NCBI GenBank assembly: GCA_018609665.1
Contig: JAHENN010000292.1
Span: 1-6,917 of the forward strand
From: Haloarculaceae archaeon
GTDB lineage: Archaea; Halobacteriota; Halobacteria; Halobacteriales; Haloarculaceae
DNA length: 6,917 bases
Direction: 5' to 3'
In this document: piece after piece, positions 1-5,676 of the stretch
How the letters are laid out: each line of letters opens with the position of its first letter
Numbering within the stretch: position 1 is the first letter of the stretch
Notes under the pieces: model-generated
What the model was told of the DNA's origin: nothing
Database searches by the model: none
Seen by the model: the letters and a program-made list of their open reading frames with translations, nothing else
Position numbers and translations under genes: made by a program

Positions 1-851
1 CCGCCCTCGCGGGTGTTGATGTTGTTGGCGAAGGCGTGGATCGACCCCTGGACGCCCGCCGTCGCCTGAATCGCGATTTCGACGCTGATGTCGTCGGCCT
101 CGTCCTCGAGGTAGATGACCTCGTCGTGGAGCACCTCGCGGGTCTCGTTGAGGTACTCGACGAACTCCCTGATGCCGCCCTGGTACTCGAAGGTCGACTC
201 CTCGGGGTCGTCGAGGCGTTCGTCCCGCAGCGAGATCTCGACGCCCGGGTTGAGGAAGGCCAGCTCTCGGAGCCGCGACTCCAGCGTCGAGTAGGTGAAC
301 TCGCCGGTCTCGAAAATCTCGTCGTCGGGCCAAAAGCGGATCTCCGTGCCCGTCTCCTCGCCGGGCTCCAGTTCCCGGACCCGCCGGAGTTCGCCGTCGG
401 GGTGGCCGTGGTCGAAGCGCTGCCGCCAGACGGCGCCGTCGCGTTTCACCTCGACCTCGAGCCACTTCGAGAGGGCGTTGACCACCGACACCCCGACCCC
501 GTGGAGCCCCCCGGACACCTGGTAGGACTTGTTGTCGAACTTCCCGCCGGCGTGGAGGTGCGTCATGATGACCTCGACGGCCGGCCGGTCCTCGCCGGCG
601 TGCGTGTCGACGGGGATGCCGCGGCCGTCGTCGCTGACCGTGACGGAGCCGTCCTCGCCGACGACGACCTCGATGGCGTCGCAGTGGCCGGCAAGCGCCT
701 CGTCGATGGAGTTGTCGACGACCTCGTAGACGAGATGGTGGAGACCGCGCGCGTCGGTCGACCCGATGTACATCGCCGGACGCTTCCGGACGGCCTCGAG
801 GCCCTCCAGAACCTCGAGGTCCTCGGCATTATAATCGCTGTCCTGAGACAT
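1..851 (-). CDS. gyrB: DNA gyrase subunit B, N-terminal part (runs off left edge)
   Basis: ATP-hydrolysing subunit of DNA gyrase, which with GyrA introduces negative supercoils into DNA in the cytoplasm. The 283 codons present cover the GHKL ATPase domain and most of the transducer domain; the Toprim and C-terminal parts lie outside. Visible motifs: N-box EVVDNSIDEA with E43 and N47 (ATP hydrolysis and Mg), DDGRGIP with D74 (adenine contact), K104 in HAGGKFDNKSYQ, the glycine-rich ATP lid GGLHGVGVSVVNAL at 114-127, GTEIRFWPD near 170, and FANNINTREGG at the cut end. Numbering is one above E. coli GyrB, so the alignment has no gaps at these sites. The ATG at 851 gives a family-typical N-terminus (MSQDSDY, then LEGLEAVRKRPAMYIGS at 15-31) and lies about 39 bases after a TATA-like box. 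It is divergent from top6B; gyrA is expected downstream, as in other haloarchaea (known synteny, not visible here). Confidence 0.97.
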   Translation of the reverse strand, partial: MSQDSDYNAEDLEVLEGLEAVRKRPAMYIGSTDARGLHHLVYEVVDNSIDEALAGHCDAIEVVVGEDGSVTVSDDGRGIPVDTHAGEDRPAVEVIMTHLHAGGKFDNKSYQVSGGLHGVGVSVVNALSKWLEVEVKRDGAVWRQRFDHGHPDGELRRVRELEPGEETGTEIRFWPDDEIFETGEFTYSTLESRLRELAFLNPGVEISLRDERLDDPEESTFEYQGGIREFVEYLNETREVLHDEVIYLEDEADDISVEIAIQATAGVQGSIHAFANNINTREG

Positions 852-886
852 GTGGTAAATCTGTATCATCATAACCACCCGCCGCC

Positions 887-893
887 TAAAAAA
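887..893 (-). promoter_or_regulatory. Probable TATA box of gyrB
   Basis: Read on the minus strand this is TTTTTTA, the most AT-rich run in the gyrB/top6B spacer. Its centre is about 39 bases before the gyrB ATG. With the usual archaeal spacing of about 26 bases, transcription would start near 864, leaving a leader of about 12 bases. The position is inferred from spacing only. A GC-rich inverted repeat (cccgc/gcggg, 896-909) sits directly upstream on this strand, where the BRE/TFB contact would lie. Confidence 0.5.
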
Positions 894-1030
894 CCCCCGC
901 ACGCGCGGGCGCGCAGTGCTGCCGCCCGGAGCCACGGTCTCGATGCCGTTTGGCCGCACCGTCGGCGTCGGACGCGCGTCGGACGGCCCCGCCGGCGGCG
1001 GTTTCCAGTTTTACTGCGCTGCCGACGGGG

Positions 1031-1036
1031 TTTTAG
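1031..1036 (+). promoter_or_regulatory. Probable TATA box of top6B-top6A operon
   Basis: TTTTAG, with its centre about 29 bases before the top6B ATG. The predicted start of transcription (about 26 bases downstream, near 1060) falls within about three bases of the start codon, so the mRNA is probably leaderless or nearly so. No Shine-Dalgarno sequence is seen before the ATG, which agrees with this. A second TTTTAC at 1009-1014 is possible but would give a leader of roughly 25 bases. Confidence 0.5.
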
Positions 1037-1062
1037 TCCCGCGGGGGGTTACGTCAGAGTGA

Positions 1063-3459
1063 ATGACCTCGTTTCAGTCGCAACTCGGGGAAGGCGGCGG
1101 GAGCGGCGCCACCGCCGAGGAGCTCGCCGAGGGCCAACGCTCCATCTCCATCGCCGAGTTCTTCGAGAAGAACAAGCAGATGCTCGGCTTCGACAGCGAC
1201 GCGAAGGCGCTGGTCACCGCCGTCAAGGAGGCCGTGGACAACGCTCTCGACGCCACGGAGGAGGCCAGTATCCTGCCGGACGTCTACGTCGAAATCGAGG
1301 ACCGCGGCGACTACTACCGGCTCGTCGTCGAGGACAACGGCCCGGGCATCACGCGAGAGCAGGTCCCCAAGGTCTTCGGCAAACTGCTGTACGGCTCGCG
1401 GTTCCACGTGCGCGAGCAGAACCGCGGCCAGCAGGGCATCGGCATCTCCGCAGCGGTCCTCTACGCGCAACTCACCTCCGGCAAGCCCGCGAAGGTCACC
1501 TCCAAGACCGAGACCGGCGGCGACGCCCGGTACTTCGAGCTGACCATCGACACCGATACCAACGAGCCGGAGATCGACGTCGACGAGTCCGCCTCCTGGG
1601 AGCGACCCCACGGGACCCGCATCGAACTGGAGATGGAGGCCAACATGCGGGCCCGCCGGCAGCTCCACGACTACATCCAGTACACGGCGGTCGTCAACCC
1701 CCACGCCCGCATCGAGTTCCACGAGCCGGCCGACTCGTTCAAGTTCGAGCGGGCGACCGACGAGCTGCCGCCGGAGACCGAGGAAATACGGCCGCATCCC
1801 CACGGCGTCGAGCTGGGAACGCTGCTGAAGATGCTGGACGCGACCGATTCGTACTCGATCTCGGGGTTCCTCCAGGGAGAGTTCACCCGCGTCGGCGCCA
1901 AGACCGCCGAGGGGGTCTGCGACAGCTTCCGGGACCGCCACTTCGGTCGGGAGGTGGCCTGGCGGCCGCCGGAGGCCCACGAGGAGGCCGACCCCGAGGC
2001 AGCCGTCCGGGAGGCGGTCGCAAACAAGAGCAGCGAGGCGACGGCAGCCTTCGCCGCCGCCGTCGCCGAGGCGGTCGCCGCCGAGGAGCGGCTGGCCCAC
2101 TCGGAGGTCGTCGCCGTCGTCGACTCGACCGCGGCGGACGTCGCCGAGGAGTTCGACGAGACGTTCGGCGAGACGGTCCGGGAGAAGGCCGCCGCGGCCG
2201 CCTGGTCGGCGGTGACCGACGAGCGGGCCGCCGACTGCTACGAGCTGGTCGACGGGGCGACCACGACCCGGAAGGACGACGCGGCCGTCGAGGGGCTCGC
2301 CACCAGGCTGGCCGAGACGTTCGGGAGCCAGGACGACGGCCGCAACCGGGTGACCCGCGAGGAGCTCCGGGCGTTCGTCGACCGGGCGGCCGACGCCGCC
2401 GAGGAGTACGACGACGCCACCTTCGGCGACACCGCCCGGGAGAACGTCACCGACGCCTTCTGGGAGCGGGCCCGGACCGTCCCGGACGAGGTGCCGTCGG
2501 TGAGCGCGGTCGCCGACGACCGGGACGCCGCCGCCCGGCTGCTGGAGGCGATGCGAGCGACGGACATCCTCTCGCCGCCGACGGGCTGTCTGGCGCCCAT
2601 CTCCGAGGAGCTGGTCGAGGCCGGCCTCCGCAAGGAGTACGACGCGGACTTCTACGCCGCCGCGACCCGGGACGCGGAGGTCCACGGCGGCGACCCGTTC
2701 GTCGTCGAGGCCGGCATCGCCTACGGCGGCGACATCGACGACGACGGCGACGTGGAGCTGCTGCGGTTCGCCAACCGGGTGCCGCTGGTCTACCAGCGGG
2801 GCGCCTGTGCGACCGTCGACGTCGTCAAGGAAATCAACTGGCGGAACTACGGGCTCGACCAGCCCGGCGGCACCGGTATCCCGAACGACCCCGCCGTGCT
2901 ACTGATCCACGTCGCCTCGACGAACGTCCCGTTCACCAGCGAGTCGAAGGACGCCGTCGCCAACATCCCCGAGATCGAAAGCGAGATTGAACTCGCGCTG
3001 CGGGAGGCCGCCAGGGAGCTGAAGTCGTATCTCAACAAGCGGCGGTCCCTGGAGAAGCGCCGCCGCAAGCAGAACGTCATCGCCGACATCCTGCCGGAGA
3101 TGGCCGAGAAGCTCGCGGAGGTGACCGGCCGCGAGCCGCTGGACGTCGACGACTCGCTGGCCCGCATCATGAATAACGTCCTCGTCGAGCGGACGGTCGA
3201 CGGCTCGACGGTCGAGCTCAGCGTCCACAACTACGACGACACCGGCGTTTCCGGGGAGATCACCGAGATCGTCACCGCCGACCCCGGCGACCACGAGGAG
3301 GCGACGGTCGTCGAGATGGACGGCGAGTGGTTCCTGAAGTGGGCCCCGGAGGTGGCGGCCGGCGAGACGGCGACGCTGCGCTACGAGGTCGACGGCGACG
3401 CGGAGTTCGACGTCTCCGTCGAGGGAATCGAGGCCGAACGACTGACGATCGACGCCTGA
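1063..3459 (+). CDS. top6B: DNA topoisomerase VI subunit B, long haloarchaeal form
   Basis: ATPase subunit of the type IIB topoisomerase (A2B2 heterotetramer) that relaxes and decatenates DNA. The GHKL domain has EAVDNALDA with E56 and N60, EDNGPGI with D91, the lid GQQGIGIS at 122-129 and GTRIELE near 184. The H2TH region begins around 244 (HGVELGTLLKMLDATDSYSI). The transducer resumes at about 500 (PPTGCLAPISEELVEAGL, then DPFVVEAGIAYGG near 545), with K629 in NVPFTSESKDA matching the lysine that contacts the ATP gamma-phosphate. Residues about 700-798 look like the Ig-fold C-terminal domain known from Methanosarcina Topo VI-B. At 798 aa it is far longer than crenarchaeal Top6B (about 530) or Methanosarcina (about 620). 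The extra length is mostly an Ala/Glu/Asp-rich insert at about 297-490 with an internal repeat. A TGA at 1060-1062 abuts the ATG in frame, which rules out an upstream start. Top6A follows after 1 bp. Confidence 0.97.
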   Translation: MTSFQSQLGEGGGSGATAEELAEGQRSISIAEFFEKNKQMLGFDSDAKALVTAVKEAVDNALDATEEASILPDVYVEIEDRGDYYRLVVEDNGPGITREQVPKVFGKLLYGSRFHVREQNRGQQGIGISAAVLYAQLTSGKPAKVTSKTETGGDARYFELTIDTDTNEPEIDVDESASWERPHGTRIELEMEANMRARRQLHDYIQYTAVVNPHARIEFHEPADSFKFERATDELPPETEEIRPHPHGVELGTLLKMLDATDSYSISGFLQGEFTRVGAKTAEGVCDSFRDRHFGREVAWRPPEAHEEADPEAAVREAVANKSSEATAAFAAAVAEAVAAEERLAHSEVVAVVDSTAADVAEEFDETFGETVREKAAAAAWSAVTDERAADCYELVDGATTTRKDDAAVEGLATRLAETFGSQDDGRNRVTREELRAFVDRAADAAEEYDDATFGDTARENVTDAFWERARTVPDEVPSVSAVADDRDAAARLLEAMRATDILSPPTGCLAPISEELVEAGLRKEYDADFYAAATRDAEVHGGDPFVVEAGIAYGGDIDDDGDVELLRFANRVPLVYQRGACATVDVVKEINWRNYGLDQPGGTGIPNDPAVLLIHVASTNVPFTSESKDAVANIPEIESEIELALREAARELKSYLNKRRSLEKRRRKQNVIADILPEMAEKLAEVTGREPLDVDDSLARIMNNVLVERTVDGSTVELSVHNYDDTGVSGEITEIVTADPGDHEEATVVEMDGEWFLKWAPEVAAGETATLRYEVDGDAEFDVSVEGIEAERLTIDA
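2119..2214 (+). repeat. Copy 1 of a protein-level repeat inside the Top6B insert
   Basis: Residues 353-384 of Top6B (VDSTAADVAEEFDETFGETVREKAAAAAW and on) resemble residues 439-470. Shared elements are VD, AAD-AEE, an aromatic followed by Asp, TFG-acidic-T, RE and a Trp near the end. Two one-residue gaps are needed for the alignment. The similarity is clear in protein but diffuse in DNA, which suggests an old duplication rather than a recent one. Confidence 0.65.
2377..2472 (+). repeat. Copy 2 of a protein-level repeat inside the Top6B insert
   Basis: Residues 439-470 (VDRAADAAEEYDDATFGDTARENVTDAFW and on) pair with residues 353-384, about 85 residues earlier. This copy directly follows VTREELRAF (about 430-438), which resembles the LTREE helix that in shorter Top6B proteins leads into the end of the H2TH region. 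The insert may therefore have grown by copying an original helical element; that is inference. Confidence 0.65.
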
Positions 3460-3460
3460 C

Positions 3461-4573
3461 ATGAGCACCGACAGAGACACCGACGCCGACCTGAACGAGG
3501 AGGAGGCCCGCGAGCAGCTGATCGACCTCGCGGCGCAGTTCTACGACCAGTTCGCCGACGGGGACGTCCCGCGGATGGAGATCCCGACCCGGACGAAGTC
3601 GAACATCGTCTTCGACGAGGAGGAGAACGTCTGGGTGTACGGGGACCGCCACTCGACGCGGTCGGCCAACAGCGTCAACGGCGCCCGGAAGCTGCTGAAG
3701 GCCACCTACACCATCGAGTTCCTGGCCAAGCAGCTGGAGGCGGGCCGGTCGTCGACGCTGCGGGAGCTGTACTACCTCTCGGAGTCGTGGGACGAGGAGC
3801 GCGCGCAGTTCAACGACCAGGACGAGTCCAACCAGCTCGTCGAGGACCTGGAGATCGTCGCGGAGGTGACACGGGAGGACTTCCACATGCGGCCCGAGGA
3901 GTCCGGCGCGACCGTCATGGGGCCGCTGTACCTCCGCGAGCAGACCCGCCGCGGCGAGCGGGAGATCCACTGCCAGAAGGACGTCGGCGAGGGCGGCTAC
4001 CAGATCCCCAACAACCCCGACACCATCGAGTTCCTCGAGGACGACGCCGACTTCGTGCTCTGCGTGGAGACCGGCGGCATGCGCGACCGGCTGGTCGAGA
4101 ACGGCTTCGACGAGGAGTACAACGTCATCGTCGTCCACCTGAAGGGCCAGCCGGCGCGGGCGACCCGCCGGCTGACCAAGCGGCTGCACGACGAACTCGG
4201 CCTCCCGGTCGTCGTCTTCACCGACGGCGACCCCTGGTCGTACCGCATCTACGGCTCCGTCGCCTACGGCTCCATCAAGTCCGCCCACCTCTCAGAGTAC
4301 CTCGCGACGCCGGAGGCGGAGTTCGTCGGCATCCGGCCGCAGGACATCGTCGACTACGACCTGCCGACGGACCCGCTGGCCGACTCCGACGTCAACGCCC
4401 TCGAGTCCGAACTCGACGACCCCCGCTTCCAGGACGACTTCTGGACCGAGCAGATCGAGCTGCAGCTCGACATCGGGAAGAAGGCCGAACAGCAGGCGCT
4501 CGCGAGCCGGGGGCTGGACTTCGTCACCGACACCTACCTCCCCGAACGGCTCGAGGAGATGGACGTGCTGTAG
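3461..4573 (+). CDS. top6A: DNA topoisomerase VI subunit A (Spo11-like)
   Basis: DNA-cleaving subunit of topoisomerase VI, related to eukaryotic Spo11. The 370 aa match the family's usual length. The winged-helix 5Y-CAP domain contains SSTLRELYYLSE; by alignment with M. jannaschii and Spo11 the nucleophile is the second tyrosine, Y105. The Toprim domain supplies the metal-binding residues: E203 in CVETGGMRDRL, and D255 and D257 in VVFTDGDPWSY. HLKGQPARATRR (about 227-238) and the C-terminal GLDFVTDTYLPER are also family hallmarks. The ATG at 3461 is 1 bp after the top6B TGA, with no Shine-Dalgarno sequence in the gap, so translation is probably coupled to top6B. This gives matched amounts of the two subunits from one mRNA. 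All catalytic residues are present and nothing is truncated. Confidence 0.97.
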   Translation: MSTDRDTDADLNEEEAREQLIDLAAQFYDQFADGDVPRMEIPTRTKSNIVFDEEENVWVYGDRHSTRSANSVNGARKLLKATYTIEFLAKQLEAGRSSTLRELYYLSESWDEERAQFNDQDESNQLVEDLEIVAEVTREDFHMRPEESGATVMGPLYLREQTRRGEREIHCQKDVGEGGYQIPNNPDTIEFLEDDADFVLCVETGGMRDRLVENGFDEEYNVIVVHLKGQPARATRRLTKRLHDELGLPVVVFTDGDPWSYRIYGSVAYGSIKSAHLSEYLATPEAEFVGIRPQDIVDYDLPTDPLADSDVNALESELDDPRFQDDFWTEQIELQLDIGKKAEQQALASRGLDFVTDTYLPERLEEMDVL

Positions 4574-4593
4574 GCGTCGCAGTGCCCGCAGCC

Positions 4594-4605
4594 GTCGGCG
4601 CCGAC
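4594..4605. repeat. 12-bp perfect palindrome upstream of the zinc-ribbon gene promoter
   Basis: GTCGGCGCCGAC is self-complementary and lies in the 69-bp gap after top6A, nine bases before the TATA-like box at 4615. It could be an operator, or a stem of only four base pairs in the top6A 3' RNA. In DNA this GC-rich, a palindrome of this composition can easily occur by chance. Confidence 0.3.
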
Positions 4606-4614
4606 CCCGGAGAC

Positions 4615-4620
4615 TTTTGC
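4615..4620 (+). promoter_or_regulatory. Probable TATA box of the 85-aa membrane protein gene
   Basis: TTTTGC, centred about 26 bases before the GTG at 4643, which fits a leaderless transcript. The same T-run, 42-45 bases after the top6A stop codon, could also serve as a T-rich transcription termination signal for the top6 operon. The two roles cannot be told apart by eye. Confidence 0.45.
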
Positions 4621-4642
4621 CTTCGCCGGCCCTCGCCAGTCC

Positions 4643-4900
4643 GTGGAGTGGCGCTGTGCGGACTGCGGCCGGGTCCACGACGACCCCCCGGAGCGGTGCG
4701 CCTGCGGCTCCGCGAACGTCGAGCCGGCCGGCGGCGACGGGCGGTACTCGCTGCTTGCGGTCCGCCGGCGACTGCTGTCGCCCGCCGACGCCGACCGGAG
4801 CCTGGCCCGCGAGGAGCCGTACGTGACGCTGCTGTTCCGGGTCGTCGTCGCCCTGGCGGTCGTCGCCCTACTGGGTGCCGTCGTCGCCGCCCTCGTCTAG
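4643..4900 (+). CDS. Small zinc-ribbon protein with C-terminal membrane helix, function unknown
   Basis: 85 aa; I do not recognise a named family. The N-terminus has C5-x2-C8 and C19-x-C21-G, a compact zinc-ribbon-like pattern (the second half is CxC rather than the usual CxxC). A short linker with basic residues (RRRL, about 42-45) follows. Residues 60-85 are almost entirely hydrophobic (LLFRVVVALAVVALLGAVV and on), a single membrane helix reaching the C-terminus. The likely topology is a membrane-anchored cytoplasmic metal-binding domain, but this is inference. The start is GTG: there is no in-frame ATG anywhere in the gene, upstream codons in frame run back to the top6A stop without a better start, and the TATA-like box lies about 26 bases ahead. 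The last 33 bp overlap the convergent hydrolase gene, so the membrane helix is encoded partly in shared DNA. Similar short zinc-ribbon/TM proteins are common in haloarchaea. Confidence 0.8.
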   Translation: MEWRCADCGRVHDDPPERCACGSANVEPAGGDGRYSLLAVRRRLLSPADADRSLAREEPYVTLLFRVVVALAVVALLGAVVAALV

Positions 4901-5581
4901 AACGGCGTCGACGCCCCGCGAGCGGCAGTCGTCGACGAACGCCGCGGCGTCGGCCTCGATGGCGTCGAAGGTGTCGTAGTGAACCGGGACCACGAGTTCG
5001 GGGTCCAGCGCCGCCGCCAGGTCGGCGGCGGCGTGGCGGTCCATCGTGAACGCGCCGCCGATTGGCGGACAGAACACGTCGACGTCCAGCCGGTCGTGGC
5101 CGTCGAGGACGTCCGTGTCGCCGGGCCAGTAGACGGAGGTGCCGTCGAGGGTGACCTGGAAGCCGCAGCCGAGCCCCTCGGGGTGATACGGCTCGCCGCC
5201 CGGCCGGACGTGCGGGCCGTCGGGGTCGTTGTACGCCGCCGTCGTCCGCACGACGGCGTCGCCGACGAGGACGTCGGCCTCGGCGTCGACCCGGCGGACC
5301 GTCTGCGGCAGGTCCGCGGGCCGCTCGACGTCGCGGTCGATCCGGTGGGTGTCGACCCCCTCGAAGACGACGAGCGTCGCGTCGTCGGCCGCCACGGCCC
5401 GGACACCGTCGCTGTCGTAGTGGTGGTCGTGGGTGACGCAGACGACGTCGCCGTCGCCCGGGTCGTGGCCGTCGAGGACGCCGTACCGGCCGGGGTCGAG
5501 GTAGACGACCGTCCCGTCGGCCGCCAGCCGGACCGTCGCGTAGCCGAGCCACGCCAGTTCGAGCCCGTCGTGTCGAATCAT
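4868..5581 (-). CDS. Metallo-beta-lactamase-fold metal-dependent hydrolase (UlaG/UPF0173-like)
   Basis: 237-aa cytoplasmic protein of the MBL-fold hydrolase superfamily; the substrate is unknown. It begins with the typical LELAWLGYATVRL strand pair and LDPG (28-31). The metal motif reads THDHHYDSD (H51, H53, D56, D58). YWPGDTD places the bridging Asp at D155, and PIGGAFTMD (173-181) followed by VVPVHYDTF with H201 closely follows the UlaG/UPF0173 pattern. The canonical HxHxDH is not intact: either one residue is inserted (HDH-H-YD) or the DH pair is replaced by YD. The ATG at 5581 is chosen because the protein starts there with a normal MBL first strand; the open frame continues upstream to 6634 but only across other genes and spacer. 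The 3' end overlaps the convergent zinc-ribbon gene by 33 bp. No strong TATA box is seen on this strand; a weak CTTGTG is near 5605-5610. Confidence 0.88.
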   Translation of the reverse strand: MIRHDGLELAWLGYATVRLAADGTVVYLDPGRYGVLDGHDPGDGDVVCVTHDHHYDSDGVRAVAADDATLVVFEGVDTHRIDRDVERPADLPQTVRRVDAEADVLVGDAVVRTTAAYNDPDGPHVRPGGEPYHPEGLGCGFQVTLDGTSVYWPGDTDVLDGHDRLDVDVFCPPIGGAFTMDRHAAADLAAALDPELVVPVHYDTFDAIEADAAAFVDDCRSRGVDAVLDEGGDDGTQ

Positions 5582-5614
5582 ACCCCCGATACGGGCCGGG
5601 CGGGCACAAGGGCG

Positions 5615-5639
5615 GCGGTTTTTCACCGCGGTTAACCGC
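5615..5639. promoter_or_regulatory. Cluster of GCGGTT half-sites, candidate operator
   Basis: In the 95-bp spacer between the divergent hydrolase and coiled-coil genes, GCGGTT occurs at 5615-5620 and again at 5628-5633, with its complement AACCGC at 5634-5639. The last two form a perfect 12-bp palindrome GCGGTTAACCGC. The first copy can also pair with ACCGC (5625-5629) around a TTTTC loop. The palindrome ends eight bases before the TATA box at 5648, where a bound regulator could affect TFB/TBP recruitment and possibly both promoters. No regulator is identified. Confidence 0.4.
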
Positions 5640-5647
5640 CCGCGGCG

Positions 5648-5653
5648 TTTAAG
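5648..5653 (+). promoter_or_regulatory. Probable TATA box of the coiled-coil protein gene
   Basis: TTTAAG, centred 26 bases before the ATG at 5677, an exact fit to a leaderless haloarchaeal transcript. The bases between show no Shine-Dalgarno sequence. This is the best-placed and most AT-rich promoter box in the right half of the window. Confidence 0.6.
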
Positions 5654-5676
5654 AACTCCCGGTACAATCCGGATAC

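Noticed and set aside
896..909. GC-rich inverted repeat cccgc-N4-gcggg as a terminator or operator
   Set aside because: Only five base pairs in very GC-rich DNA and no T-tract; kept only as a remark next to the gyrB promoter.
1054..2685. 543-codon open frame antisense to top6B
   Set aside because: Complement of a gene with all its catalytic motifs; the product is Val/Leu/Gly/Asp-rich without a recognisable domain.
36..2990. 984-codon open frame on the plus strand across gyrB and top6B
   Set aside because: It runs antisense to gyrB and then out of frame through top6B. The translation is low-complexity Arg/Gly/Pro/Ala-rich, typical of shadow frames in GC-rich DNA.
2899..4288. Long minus-strand frames opposite the end of top6B and top6A (2899-3480 and 3272-4288)
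   Set aside because: Both are antisense shadows of clearly functional genes and give no family motifs.
3787..5049. 420-codon plus-strand frame spanning top6A, the small membrane protein gene and the hydrolase
   Set aside because: Arg/Pro-rich translation in the wrong frame for every real gene it crosses.
4524..5609. 361-codon minus-strand frame overlapping the hydrolase
   Set aside because: Arg/Gly/Pro low-complexity product; the real protein is in another frame of the same strand with MBL motifs.
4979..5635. 218-codon plus-strand frame opposite the hydrolase
   Set aside because: Antisense shadow with a repetitive Val/Asp/Arg composition and no domain.
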